Shown: positions 25,782 through 34,437, counted from the stretch's first letter. The stretch is 64,000 bases of DNA from an uncultured bacterium (GCA_900547155.1 URFH01000002.1:62001-126000); one strand, 5' to 3'. The notes: generated from the letters alone by a model not told the origin. Numbers and translations are program-made.

Positions 25782-26674
25782 TTTATCAACCCTTTCAGCG
25801 TTTTTATAGTTTCAGGATTCCAGAGAACCAGCAGGTTTACCCCCGCACAAATCATTGCCGAGGCCGCAGAAATTTCCCACATTGCGGCCCGCTCTTCGTA
25901 GATTCCCCAATTTTCATCAAATTTTTCGCTTTTTGCCTCTTTTGCCTTGCAGGTTTCTTCCCCGATAAAGGCGATTATCGGCATATTGAGCATTGTATCG
26001 CCGTCAAAGCCCGCCTGTTTAATTTTTTCGACTATGCTGTAGCCATATTCAAGCCCGTAGCCCAGCCCGCCCATATCAGGATCAATTAAAATCCTGTCAG
26101 GAAGCAGGTTTTTGTCGATTGTGAGGATATTCAGCTCTTTTGCAAGGTTTATGTCAATCGGAGTGCGCAAAACCAGGCAATGACCGGCATTCACAACGGG
26201 AGGAACAATTTCCTCGTAGTTTGTTTCGTCAGCAAAAGAGATAATTGACTGTTTTTTCGCTGATTCAGCGATTTTAGGGAGAAGAATTTTATCAATTTCA
26301 GTATTATTTGCGCCCCTGTAAATCATTGGTTTTGATGAAAAAGCCTCAATTTGGGCGATTATTGAGGGAATTTCTTCACAAAGCGCTTCAAGCGAGCTTT
26401 CATCAGCATTGAATTTTACAGAAACCATATCAGCGCCGGAATTCAGCGCAATTTTTAATTTTTCATAAAAATCTTCTGTGCCGAAAGCTTCGTTAATATA
26501 ATCCGGATAGAAATTGTCCTTTGCATAAGGAATTTCCAGCGCAAAAAAGGGTTGTGCGGAATTATTGTTTTCCCCCATAAAAGAGTATGACGAATCCCCG
26601 CCAATATTTGCCCCGTTTAAGTCTAGTTTTCTTATTTTTTCTTTGAAAATACAAGAAGATAGGTCTAAATTCAT
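25778..26674 (-). CDS. acsD: Corrinoid iron-sulfur protein small subunit (CODH/ACS delta subunit)
   Basis: A 298-residue TIM-barrel protein, first gene of the acsD-acsC pair. Family features are DPDMGGLGYGLEYGYSIVEKI and the C-terminal NMPIIAFIGEETCKAKEAK with WGIYEERAAMWE. It pairs with AcsC to bind the corrinoid cofactor. The family is usually a little longer (about 310-320 residues); the N-terminus here is compact (MNLDLSSCIFKEKIRKLDL). The Cys in the N-terminal segment and the complete C-terminus argue against truncation. The 4-base overlap with acsC indicates coupled translation of the heterodimer. Confidence 0.88.
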   Translation of the reverse strand: MNLDLSSCIFKEKIRKLDLNGANIGGDSSYSFMGENNNSAQPFFALEIPYAKDNFYPDYINEAFGTEDFYEKLKIALNSGADMVSVKFNADESSLEALCEEIPSIIAQIEAFSSKPMIYRGANNTEIDKILLPKIAESAKKQSIISFADETNYEEIVPPVVNAGHCLVLRTPIDINLAKELNILTIDKNLLPDRILIDPDMGGLGYGLEYGYSIVEKIKQAGFDGDTMLNMPIIAFIGEETCKAKEAKSEKFDENWGIYEERAAMWEISAASAMICAGVNLLVLWNPETIKTLKGLIK

Positions 26675-26712
26675 AGACCTATCTTAAAAAGTAAATATTC
26701 TAATGTCAAATA

Positions 26713-27003
26713 CTAGCCAAAGAAGCCGTATTGTTTAATAGCTGCATCTGCGCTGAGTTTTTTTGTTGCTTCTGTAGTTCTCGGAGAGAAGAAAGTTACA
26801 ACAGGGTTGTCATAGATACCCGGAAAAGTATCAGCAGCGCTTGCCGGCTTTTTGAGCGGAGGAAGCTCAGAATTGAAAGTTCTTTTTGGCTGAACAGGGG
26901 GCAGTTTGCTCAATTGTGCGTCTATTCTGCTCATTGCCTTTTGAGCTGCTGCTTCTATGTCAGCTGCTTTGGGGATAACTGTACTCGGGTTAAATTTAAT
27001 CAT
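26713..27003 (-). CDS. Small hypothetical proline/alanine-rich protein (96 aa)
   Basis: Starts MIKFNPSTVIPKAADIEAAA, continues with a Pro/Lys-rich middle (LPPVQPKRTFNSELPPLKKP) and ends KQYGFFG. It has a clear ribosome site (GGAGAAA). No signal peptide or known domain is visible and it is probably largely disordered. It sits between gpmI's terminator and acsD and may be monocistronic or the first gene of the acs operon (39 bases to acsD). Function unknown. Confidence 0.6.
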   Translation of the reverse strand: MIKFNPSTVIPKAADIEAAAQKAMSRIDAQLSKLPPVQPKRTFNSELPPLKKPASAADTFPGIYDNPVVTFFSPRTTEATKKLSADAAIKQYGFFG

Positions 27004-27046
27004 TATTTTCTCCTTATATGATTATTATTTCGGCTACTGCGGGAAT

Positions 27047-27080
27047 AAAAAGCGTCAAGTTCAAATTTTGACGCTTTTTA
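27047..27080 (-). terminator. Terminator of gpmI
   Basis: On the minus strand aaaaagcgtcaaaatttgaacttgacgctttttattcc: a perfect 12-base stem with an internal symmetric extension and a T-run, 30 bases past the gpmI stop. Confidence 0.85.
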
Positions 27081-27108
27081 TGTTAATATTTACAATTCTT
27101 AATTAATA

Positions 27109-28635
27109 CTACTTGATAAGGCTTTGCCCGGTCATTTCTTCAGGCTGTTTTATGCCAAGAAGCTGCAATACAGTCGGCGCAACATCGCACAAAGCGCCTG
27201 TTTCTTTCAGCTCATAAGCATTATTCCCGTTAATAAGCAGGAACGGAACAGGATTTGTCGTGTGAGCCGTGAAAGGTGCGTGCGTTACAGGGTCTTCCAT
27301 GCATTCGGAGTTGCCGTGGTCAGCGGTAAGCAGCATAATTACGCCGTTTTCTTTAGCTTTTTCGGCAATTCTGCCAACGCATTTATCAACTGTTTCATCA
27401 GCCTTAACAGCAGCCTCAAAAACGCCTGTATGGCCGACCATATCGGGGTTTGCAAAGTTTACGAGGATAAATCCGTATTCAGGGTTATCCAGCGCTTTTA
27501 AAACGTTTTCGCAAACTTCCGGAGCGCTCATTTCAGGCTGCATATCGTAAGTAGGCACCTTGGGCGACGCAACAAGCGCTCTGGTTTCGAGTTTTCCTGA
27601 TTTTTCTTCACCGCCGTTAAAGAAAAATGTTATGTGCGCATATTTTTCGGTTTCAGCTGTTCTGAACTGCTTAATTCCGTTTTCGTCGAGGACATCGCCG
27701 AGAATATTCACGAGTTTTTCCGGCGGATAAGCAATTGCGAGCGGGAAAGTTTCATCATACTGCGCCATACAAACGTAGAAAAGGTTATTTCTTCTTGCTT
27801 TTCTGACAAAACCGTCAAAATTCTCAAAAGTCATCGCTCTGGTGATTTCGCGTGCTCTGTCAGGTCTGTAATTGAAGAAAATAATCGCGTCATTATCTTT
27901 AATTCTTGAATTCGGGTCAGAATTTGTTATTGTGGGCAAAACGAATTCATCCGTGACATCTTTTGCATAAGAAGCTTTAATTGCGTCATCGGAATTGTCA
28001 GCCTTTTCGCTTTCACCAAAAAGCAGCGCATTATATGCTTTTTCAACCCTTTCCCATCTGTTATCTCTGTCCATTGCATAATATCTGCCCGAGATTGTGG
28101 CGATTTGGGGAAGATTGTATTTTTTCAGCTCATTTTCCAGCTCAGCGAGGAACTCAACAGCGCTTTTCGGGGGCGTGTCACGGCCATCGAGGAACGCGTG
28201 AACATAAACTTTTTTCAAACCGTTGTCAGCAGCCATTTTTATAAGGGCTTTTATATGATCAAAAGAGCTGTGAACGCCGCCTGTTGAAACAAGTCCGTAA
28301 AGATGAAGCGAGGAATCGTTCTTTTTAACATGGTCGATTGCAGCTTTAAACGCTTTGTTTTCAAAAAATTTTCCTTCGCGGATTTCCTTGTTGATTCTTG
28401 TTAAATCCTGATAAACAACGCGGCCTGCGCCGAGATTCAGGTGGCCGACCTCGGAATTTCCCATCTGGCCGTCAGGAAGCCCCACATATTCGCCTGAAGC
28501 GTTGATTTGTGTGTATTTTTCAGTGGATTTTAATCGGTCAAAGTTCGGCGTTTCGGCCGTTTTGGTCGCGTCTTTCGGGCAGTCTTTGTTAATGCCCCAG
28601 CCGTCCATAATACATAACAAAACTCTTTTATTCAT
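27109..28635 (-). CDS. gpmI: 2,3-bisphosphoglycerate-independent phosphoglycerate mutase
   Basis: The ATG at 28635 is chosen because GGAGAGA stands directly before it and the conserved domain starts at once (MNKRVLLCIMDGWG); a longer frame adds 12 unrelated residues. Product 508 residues, the usual size. The phosphatase-fold metal site begins with D11 in MDGWG, and the catalytic phosphoserine is S61 in QMGNSEVGHLNLGAG. The C-terminal metal motif is ITAL-type LLTADHGNSE with TAHTTNPVP. It interconverts 3- and 2-phosphoglycerate in glycolysis using two Mn2+ ions. Single-gene unit with its own terminator. Confidence 0.97.
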   Translation of the reverse strand: MNKRVLLCIMDGWGINKDCPKDATKTAETPNFDRLKSTEKYTQINASGEYVGLPDGQMGNSEVGHLNLGAGRVVYQDLTRINKEIREGKFFENKAFKAAIDHVKKNDSSLHLYGLVSTGGVHSSFDHIKALIKMAADNGLKKVYVHAFLDGRDTPPKSAVEFLAELENELKKYNLPQIATISGRYYAMDRDNRWERVEKAYNALLFGESEKADNSDDAIKASYAKDVTDEFVLPTITNSDPNSRIKDNDAIIFFNYRPDRAREITRAMTFENFDGFVRKARRNNLFYVCMAQYDETFPLAIAYPPEKLVNILGDVLDENGIKQFRTAETEKYAHITFFFNGGEEKSGKLETRALVASPKVPTYDMQPEMSAPEVCENVLKALDNPEYGFILVNFANPDMVGHTGVFEAAVKADETVDKCVGRIAEKAKENGVIMLLTADHGNSECMEDPVTHAPFTAHTTNPVPFLLINGNNAYELKETGALCDVAPTVLQLLGIKQPEEMTGQSLIK

Positions 28636-28817
28636 TATTCTCTCCTTATTAATAATTTTCAAAGCCGTCATTTTGAGCCCGTTTTAGAGCCGCAATGACC
28701 TTGCGCTGCCGTAACAAGTCCGGCATGACAAATGATTCATTGATAAATCAGTAATATTCATATTATCCACGCTCAAAAAAATTTTTATACATAGCCGGAC
28801 GGCTAACTTCTGATTGT

Positions 28818-28846
28818 TTGCATTAACTAAAGATTTTAATTACAAT
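28818..28846 (+). promoter_or_regulatory. Promoter of the mscS-rsfS operon
   Basis: TTGCAT (28818-28823), 17 bases, TACAAT (28841-28846), 24 bases before the mscS start. Confidence 0.5.
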
Positions 28847-28870
28847 TAATAAAGACCGAGGGAGTATAAT

Positions 28871-29719
28871 ATGCGTCAGGAAAAAATAGATTTAATAACT
28901 ACCATAGTTCAAAGCGATGCTTTTATAGTTTGCACACAGATTATATTTTTTGCGTTAATAATTAAAGCTGCACACTTTATTATCGGCAGATTTGCCGAAA
29001 GAGCGCGGAATTTTAGCAAAGATACGGAATTTATCAAACAAATTAATACAACCCAGCACCTTATCCAGTCAGCTGTTGACGCTGTAATTATAATTCTGGG
29101 CGGAATGTACATTTTGAACAAATTAGGCATTGATATTCGCCCGATATTGACAGCAGCAGGGGTTCTGGGGGTTGCTGTAGGTTTTGGCTCAAAAAGATTT
29201 GTCGAAGATTTGATTACAGGGCTGGTTTTGATTCTGGAGGGGCAAATCAGGGTCGGAGATGTTGTTGAAATAGCCGGAAAGCTCGGAACAGTCGAAAAAG
29301 TCGATATAAAACTCGTCGTGTTGAGGGATATGTCGGGGAATGTGCATTATATAAGAAACGGTATGATAGATATTGTAACAAATATGACACGCGACTATTC
29401 TTATTATGTTTTTGATATTGGTGTAGCATACAAAGAGAACCTCGACCGGGTTTATGAGGTCATAAAAGAGCTCGACAAAGATTTCCGGCAGAATTATGAA
29501 CACAAAGAGGATGTTTATGCCCCGCTGGAGCTGCTCGGGGTTGACAGCCTGGGGGATTCTGCTGTAGTTATAAAAGCCCGCTACAAAACCCGTCCCAGAT
29601 ACCAGTGGCAGGTAGGAAGAGCGTTTTACAAGGCAATTAAAGACAAATTTGATGAAGCCGGCATTGAAATCCCCTTTCCCCAGCGCACGCTTCACATTGA
29701 ACATGATGAAAAAGTTTAA
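28871..29719 (+). CDS. Small-conductance mechanosensitive channel (MscS family)
   Basis: A 282-residue inner-membrane protein. Two N-terminal membrane helices (about 17-37 and 60-83) lead to the pore-lining helix and the conserved beta-domain entry: ILTAAGVLGVAVGFGSKRFVEDLITG, then LILEGQIRVGDVVEI. In the family it forms a homoheptamer that opens under membrane tension during hypo-osmotic shock. The Gly/Ala packing of the pore helix is retained (AAGVLGVAVGFG). Fourteen bases separate it from rsfS, with which it is co-transcribed; a Shine-Dalgarno GAGGGAG precedes the start. Confidence 0.93.
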   Translation: MRQEKIDLITTIVQSDAFIVCTQIIFFALIIKAAHFIIGRFAERARNFSKDTEFIKQINTTQHLIQSAVDAVIIILGGMYILNKLGIDIRPILTAAGVLGVAVGFGSKRFVEDLITGLVLILEGQIRVGDVVEIAGKLGTVEKVDIKLVVLRDMSGNVHYIRNGMIDIVTNMTRDYSYYVFDIGVAYKENLDRVYEVIKELDKDFRQNYEHKEDVYAPLELLGVDSLGDSAVVIKARYKTRPRYQWQVGRAFYKAIKDKFDEAGIEIPFPQRTLHIEHDEKV

Positions 29720-29732
29720 TTAAGGAGAAAAA

Positions 29733-30134
29733 ATGGAAGAACTCAGCTCATATAAATTCGCAAGCATTCTCGCAAGAATTCTGGACGACAAATTGGCAAA
29801 AGATATCACAATCCTGAACATCAGCAATGTTTCCATGCTGGCCGATTACTTTGTGATTTGTTCGGCTGACACAAATACGCAGGTAAAAGCGCTTACTGAA
29901 AACGTCAGAGAACGTGTTAAGCACCTTTTCGGAAGAATTCCCGCCGGCGAGGAAAACGACCTTAAAAACAGGTGGAATCTCCTTGATTATGGCGATGTTA
30001 TCGTACATGTTCTGCACAAAGAGGAGCGTGAAACTTACGCAATCGAAAAATTCTGGTCACATGCATTCAAAGTTGAGCGCAACGACTGGGAAGAAGAATC
30101 AAAAGAATACTCAATCTACGAAAACGGGCAGTAG
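29733..30134 (+). CDS. rsfS: Ribosomal silencing factor RsfS
   Basis: A 133-residue protein of the Iojap/RsfS family, which binds L14 on the 50S subunit and blocks subunit joining in poor nutrition. Family features are ILNISNVSMLADYFVICSA near residue 28 and LLDYGDVIVHVLHKEERETYAIEKFW. The usual neighbours nadD and yqeK are 5 kb away on the other strand; here it follows mscS with AAGGAGAAA as ribosome site. Confidence 0.93.
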   Translation: MEELSSYKFASILARILDDKLAKDITILNISNVSMLADYFVICSADTNTQVKALTENVRERVKHLFGRIPAGEENDLKNRWNLLDYGDVIVHVLHKEERETYAIEKFWSHAFKVERNDWEEESKEYSIYENGQ

Positions 30135-30227
30135 CTTGTAAAAATTCGTAAAACTATATAATAATAAGTAGCAAAATATTTTTTTACAGGATTTTAGATA
30201 AAACAAGTTTACAACCCGGAACAATAT

Positions 30228-30734
30228 ATGCCATTTAAGATTTATCCTATGCCTCAAAAAAACGTAATAAAAACAAGCATAGAAAACTTCCGAAAAGTGG
30301 ATGAAACTCTCTATCGCGGCGCATTGCCGGAACCGGAAGAATTTTTAGAGCTAAAAAGGCTCGGTTTTGACTCGGTAATAAGCCTGCGAAGCGGTTTTGA
30401 TAAAAAAGGTACGAAAGAACGCGCTCTTGTGAAGAAAATCGGGATGGAATACGTAAATTTCCCAATAAACTCCAAAATCGGCCCGACAAATGAAACTGCA
30501 CAGGGGTTTCTGGACTATATGGACAAGGCAAGAAAAGCCCATAAAAAGGTTTTTGTTCACTGCAAGCACGGAAAAGACCGCACAGGTACAATGATTGCGC
30601 TTTATGAACTGCAATTCAGGATTAAATCTTTTCATGAAGCTGTTTTTGAGTTCTTTACAATGGGCTACAACCACCAGAAACACCCTCACATGCTTGAATT
30701 TGTCAAAAACTTTGCTAAAAGCTTAAAAAAGTAA
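30228..30734 (+). CDS. Dual-specificity/tyrosine phosphatase-like protein
   Basis: A 168-residue cysteine-phosphatase fold protein. The P-loop is HCKHGKDRTG with nucleophile C112 and phosphate-binding R118. The N-terminal YRGALPEPEEFLELKRLGFDSVISLR pattern is that of DSP/PTPMT-like and cyanobacterial-type tyrosine phosphatases. No signal peptide is apparent, so it should act in the cytoplasm. The substrate is unknown; related small DSPs act on phosphotyrosine proteins, inositol phosphates or phospholipids. No kinase is adjacent. Confidence 0.88.
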   Translation: MPFKIYPMPQKNVIKTSIENFRKVDETLYRGALPEPEEFLELKRLGFDSVISLRSGFDKKGTKERALVKKIGMEYVNFPINSKIGPTNETAQGFLDYMDKARKAHKKVFVHCKHGKDRTGTMIALYELQFRIKSFHEAVFEFFTMGYNHQKHPHMLEFVKNFAKSLKK

Positions 30735-30881
30735 AAATCAAGTTATAGCTACTTTTTATATACTTTATGTTAAGTTATGTTAACAAAAATTGATAAAACA
30801 TGCACTAAAAAGGCAATTATCAATTCTAAAATGTTTTTATTTAAATACGAGGACTACAAAACACGAGAGGACACCTAAGAA

Positions 30882-31367
30882 ATGGGTTACGCAGTTTTCA
30901 CAGCTAGAAAATTGATGTTGACTAACCGCATTAATCAACTAAACTTCAGGATTATGCAGTTATCACAACAACAACAGACCTTATCAAAGGCTGCCGGTGA
31001 CAAAGAAAGGCAGATCTCGTGGATTAAGGGTATGTTCAACACAATCGGCAACGCTTTCACTCAAAGAATGAACTTGCAAACACAGGCTGCAATTAATCAA
31101 GCAGGAAATGATCCGGCAGCATTACAACAGCTCTTGAGCGGTTCTTATGCAATGCAAAATGCAATGGCTCAACAGTTCCAGTTCGCAGGTATGATGATAG
31201 ATTTCCAAAGCTCAGGCGATTTACAGAGCGTAAAAGAAATGGAAAACCAGATAGAACTCGAAAGAAAAAATCTCGAAACTCAGGTTCAAGCCCTTACGGC
31301 AGAAAGACAATCGGTCGAAAAGGCAGAAGAAAACGAAATCAAGAACTCAGCACCGAAATTCGCATAG
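30882..31367 (+). CDS. Coiled-coil Gln-rich hypothetical protein (161 aa)
   Basis: A helical protein with an N-terminal coiled coil (LTNRINQLNFRIMQLSQQQQTLS), a Met/Gln/Ala-rich middle and a second coiled coil at the C-terminus (KEMENQIELERKNLETQVQALTAERQ). No signal peptide, membrane span or known domain. The codon use is well adapted and the gene has a strong terminator, suggesting good expression. The layout resembles small structural or secretion-apparatus helical proteins, but there is no specific evidence. It is a single-gene unit convergent with rarA. Confidence 0.75.
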   Translation: MGYAVFTARKLMLTNRINQLNFRIMQLSQQQQTLSKAAGDKERQISWIKGMFNTIGNAFTQRMNLQTQAAINQAGNDPAALQQLLSGSYAMQNAMAQQFQFAGMMIDFQSSGDLQSVKEMENQIELERKNLETQVQALTAERQSVEKAEENEIKNSAPKFA

Positions 31368-31383
31368 TGGTTATACTAATTAT

Positions 31384-31414
31384 AAAAAAGCCGGACTTAA
31401 ATCCGGCTTTTTTG
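31384..31414 (+). terminator. Bidirectional terminator between the coiled-coil gene and rarA
   Basis: aaaaaagccggactt-aa-atccggcttttttg, a 12-base stem with A-run and T-run on either side, lying between two convergent genes 53 bases apart. Confidence 0.9.
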
Positions 31415-31420
31415 TTGCGT

Positions 31421-32653
31421 TTATTCTTTAAAATACTTTTTGTCTTTCAATTCGTCCGGCATAAACTGCTGTTTTGCATCGGGGTTTTCATGGGTATAAA
31501 TATAACCTTTTCCAAAACCGTATTTTTGAGCATCTTTATAATGAGCGTCGCGCAAATGCATAGGCGGCGGGAAATCCAGCCCGCTCGAAATATCTGCAAC
31601 CGCCGCGTCAACAGCGCAGATTGCCCTGTTGGATTTCGGCGCGCAGGCAACATATTCAACTGCCTGAGCCAACGGAATCCGTCCCTCGGGCATTCCAACG
31701 AGCTCAACAGCCCGATAGGCGTTCATTGCAACGACAAGCGCCATCGGGTCGGCATTTCCAACGTCCTCGGCAGCGCAAACAATCAATCTTCTTGCAATAA
31801 ATCTGGGATCTTCGCCCGCAACAATCATTTTAGCAAGCCAATAAATTGCTGCGTCCTTATCCGAGCCGCGCAAGCTCTTCTGGAACGCCGAAGCGCAGTC
31901 ATAATGCTCCTGTCTGGCATATTGTATTCTTTTTTCCTGCGCAAGCCCCTCCAAAATTTCAAGGGTTAAATTTCTTTTATTTTCCTTAAAATCAGCCGCA
32001 AAAAACGAATTTTCAACAAGATTTAGCGCCAATCTTGCGTCACCGCGGGCATATCTTACAATATATTCAAGAATTTCATTGGTAGTTGTAATAACACCGT
32101 GTTTTTGAGAAAGATAGCCGAATCCTTTTTTGACAATATTCATTATATTTTCGTCATCAATCGGGTTGAGCCTTATGACCTGAACCCTCGAAACCAGCGC
32201 CGGAACGACCTGAAAAGACGGATTTTCCGTCGTAGAACCGATTAAATAAAGCGTTCCGTTCTCAAGATGGGGCAAAAGCGCATCCTGCTGGGTTTTGCTA
32301 TAACGATGGATTTCATCTATGAAAAGAATTGTTTTTTTGTTATAGCGCAGGGACTCTTTTGCCCTGTCAACCGCGTCTTTTATCTCTTTTATGCCCGAAG
32401 TAACAGCGCTGAGCTCAATAAAATCGCTGTTTGTGCTGCCCGCAATCAATCTTGCCAGCGTAGTTTTCCCGCAGCCCGGAGGTCCCCAGAAAATACATGA
32501 AAAAAGCCGTCCGGAGCGCAAAAGGTTCATAAAAGCGGCATTTTCCCCGACAATTTGCCCTTGTCCGAGGTACTCATCAACGGTTTTCGGGCGCAGAAGC
32601 TCCGCTAGCGGGATTTGTTTATTAGATTTTTCCAATTCGTCAAACAAGTTCAT
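31421..32653 (-). CDS. rarA: Replication-associated recombination protein A (RarA/MgsA)
   Basis: A 410-residue AAA+ ATPase. N-terminal PLAELLRPKTVDEYLGQG, Walker A GPPGCGKTTLARL, Walker B ILFIDEIHR, sensor 1 LIGSTTENPSF and the arginine-finger region ALVSRVQV are intact. The C-terminal tetramerisation domain (YWLAKMIVAGEDPRFIARRL) follows. It acts at stalled replication forks and interacts with SSB in known species. Length is slightly short of the E. coli protein (447). Monocistronic here. Confidence 0.96.
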   Translation of the reverse strand: MNLFDELEKSNKQIPLAELLRPKTVDEYLGQGQIVGENAAFMNLLRSGRLFSCIFWGPPGCGKTTLARLIAGSTNSDFIELSAVTSGIKEIKDAVDRAKESLRYNKKTILFIDEIHRYSKTQQDALLPHLENGTLYLIGSTTENPSFQVVPALVSRVQVIRLNPIDDENIMNIVKKGFGYLSQKHGVITTTNEILEYIVRYARGDARLALNLVENSFFAADFKENKRNLTLEILEGLAQEKRIQYARQEHYDCASAFQKSLRGSDKDAAIYWLAKMIVAGEDPRFIARRLIVCAAEDVGNADPMALVVAMNAYRAVELVGMPEGRIPLAQAVEYVACAPKSNRAICAVDAAVADISSGLDFPPPMHLRDAHYKDAQKYGFGKGYIYTHENPDAKQQFMPDELKDKKYFKE

Positions 32654-32779
32654 TTAAACATCATATCCCGCACCTTTTTCGATGTCAAAGCACCCCAATC
32701 TTCAAATCTTTCCCGCACCCGCACAAAATCTCCATTATCCGAAGAATGACACCGGCATTTATTTCGTTATAATAGAAAT

Positions 32780-33376
32780 ATGAAAAGAATATTGAGCATA
32801 ATATTTTGTGCAGTCCTATTCTCCGGCGCAGGTTACAAAGGTTCACTCCCAAAGATTGAACCGCAATTTGAGTACTTAAAAACTACTCCTGCTGTCACGC
32901 AGCAGCTTTTTACGCCGGCTGATGAGCTGGATTCGCCGGTAAAACTTACCCCATCGCCGAGAAATCACCCTACCTACATAGATATTATCCTCAAAAAAGA
33001 CAAAACATCCCCGTATATCAATGATATTAACGACGTAATCCCGATTCTTGAAAAAATGCAAAAATGTATCGAAAAACAGGGTGATGTTCAAAAATTCAAC
33101 GCAATAGCGAGCTCAATCATTGACCATGCAGATTATTTAACAGAAAAATACGCTGACAAACCGGAAAGATTTTACATTTCGTTTAAAAAGCTACAGGAAC
33201 TTTCCGCGCAGGCACGTGCTGTGGCGACATTACGCTGTGAGGCGCAAATTTATTTAAAATATCTGACCTATCAGAACGAAGGGCAGGTATATAGCAAAGA
33301 AAACATCCAAAAACAGGTCGAATACTTTTCTCATGAGCTAAAAGCGACTTTGCAGCTTTTGCGCGACGCAAATTAG
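32780..33376 (+). CDS. Hypothetical secreted helical protein (198 aa)
   Basis: N-terminal hydrophobic segment (MKRILSIIFCAVLFSGAGY) looks like a signal peptide; there is no consensus lipobox. The mature part is helical, with charged segments such as NDVIPILEKMQKCIEKQGDVQ and a C-terminal coiled region (EYFSHELKATLQLLRDAN). No recognised domain. The next gene on the same strand, also secreted, starts 85 bases downstream, so they may share a transcript. Confidence 0.65.
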   Translation: MKRILSIIFCAVLFSGAGYKGSLPKIEPQFEYLKTTPAVTQQLFTPADELDSPVKLTPSPRNHPTYIDIILKKDKTSPYINDINDVIPILEKMQKCIEKQGDVQKFNAIASSIIDHADYLTEKYADKPERFYISFKKLQELSAQARAVATLRCEAQIYLKYLTYQNEGQVYSKENIQKQVEYFSHELKATLQLLRDAN

Positions 33377-33460
33377 CCCTTTTGTCGGGCCTGACGGCTA
33401 ATGCGGAGGTTCTCTCTTCGCTTTAATATCGGATTTGAGCATTAAAAAAGGGAGATAAGC

Positions 33461-34273
33461 ATGCGCAGCATTATAATTTTGGCTGTTTTTCTATTGATTG
33501 CAGGAAACGAGGCATTTGCATATAAAGTCACAACATTTCAGCCGCTCCAGCCGGTGAGCCGGCTGCCTGTACCGGCAACAACCGCAAATCAGCTCAGCAG
33601 ACGCACTACACATGAAAATTATCCGAAAATATCACAGGTCGAGGGCATACTCTTTCATCGAACTTACGAAAGAGAAGATATTTATAACAGATTGAATCGA
33701 ATTGAGCAAAAAATGTTTCGCAGAAAGTTCTCCGGAATGCCGCTTGCCAGCAGAATGGACAATATTCTCGCAAATGTTGATGAGGGCATGATGTACGGAA
33801 TTTCTTCACGGGATATTGCAAAACTCGAAAGCAGGGTTTTCGGGCGTACATTTCCGCAGGATGACTCGGAAACGCGGATAACAAGGCTCGAAAAAGAAAT
33901 GCTGGGTGCAATGCAGGGCGGGAATTTAAGGCAAAGATTTCAGACAGTAAAAACCGCCGCAAAACATTACAACACCTACCCCGAAATAGCAGCAAGAAAT
34001 TCCGCTTTTTCGCCGAATTATTATAATTCTCCGAGAATGCAGCGCCAGTCTTTCCTCGGGAAGTTCCTTGATTACGTGGCAGGAGGCTTTGGAATGGGCA
34101 CGATGACCGGATTTACGCCGTCAATGTATGACCCTTATTCGCAATTCGGCGGCTACAGCCAGTACAACCCCGGAAACGGCGCCGGAATGCAGGATTATTA
34201 TATGGGGAACACCGGCGGCTACTACAACAACAAAAATATTGGCAGCGGTGCGGGGGTAAGGATACTGAATTAA
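33461..34273 (+). CDS. Secreted protein with two LE-x3-FG-type repeats and a Gly/Tyr/Asn-rich tail
   Basis: A 270-residue protein with a signal peptide (residues 1-20, ending AFA). Two related segments recur: ISQVEGILFHRTYEREDIYNR with RLNRIEQKMFRRKFSG, and IAKLESRVFGRTFPQDDSETR with ITRLEKEMLGAMQGG. The pattern 'LE..vFGrtf..d....Ri.rLE' is a repeat I associate with secreted proteins of Cyanobacteria and Melainabacteria, without a named function. The C-terminal ~90 residues are rich in Gly, Tyr, Asn and Gln (SQFGGYSQYNPG), low-complexity and possibly surface-exposed. It is followed by a terminator. Confidence 0.75.
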   Translation: MRSIIILAVFLLIAGNEAFAYKVTTFQPLQPVSRLPVPATTANQLSRRTTHENYPKISQVEGILFHRTYEREDIYNRLNRIEQKMFRRKFSGMPLASRMDNILANVDEGMMYGISSRDIAKLESRVFGRTFPQDDSETRITRLEKEMLGAMQGGNLRQRFQTVKTAAKHYNTYPEIAARNSAFSPNYYNSPRMQRQSFLGKFLDYVAGGFGMGTMTGFTPSMYDPYSQFGGYSQYNPGNGAGMQDYYMGNTGGYYNNKNIGSGAGVRILN

Positions 34274-34275
34274 CA

Positions 34276-34309
34276 AAAAAGCAGGCTTTAACGGCTTGCT
34301 TTTTGATTT
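34276..34309 (+). terminator. Terminator after the secreted repeat protein gene
   Basis: aaaaaagcaggc-tttaac-ggcttgctttttg, a stem with one wobble pair and a T-run 3 bases behind the stop. Confidence 0.75.
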
Positions 34310-34357
34310 AATTTAATATTTCTTAACAATCCTCCCCCTAAATACCGCAATTTTCGA

Positions 34358-34437
34358 GCAAAGAAGCATAATTTAATTTTTCTGACCTATTCCAGCGAAG
34401 CGAATCGAGGCAGAAAAATTGAATTATGCTTCTTTGC
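34358..34437 (+). repeat. Family 2 hairpin element, second full copy
   Basis: Arms 34358-34384 and 34411-34437 are 27 bases each with a single C/T difference at the same relative position as in the 11607-11689 copy. They enclose a 26-base loop (acctattcc...gaatcgagg) that matches the reverse complement of the other copy's loop. The inner ~8 bases of the arms (aatttttc) are shared between copies; the outer ~17 are not. Confidence 0.8.

Noticed and set aside
28672..28817. Possible small gene or ncRNA between gpmI and mscS
   Set aside because: A short plus-strand frame here runs antisense from gpmI and lacks a ribosome site; the remaining sequence resembles a decayed intergenic repeat without clear structure.
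31367..31969. 200-codon plus-strand frame antisense to rarA
   Set aside because: Entirely antisense to the conserved rarA coding sequence, with a Cys/Arg/Asn-rich composition typical of a shadow frame.
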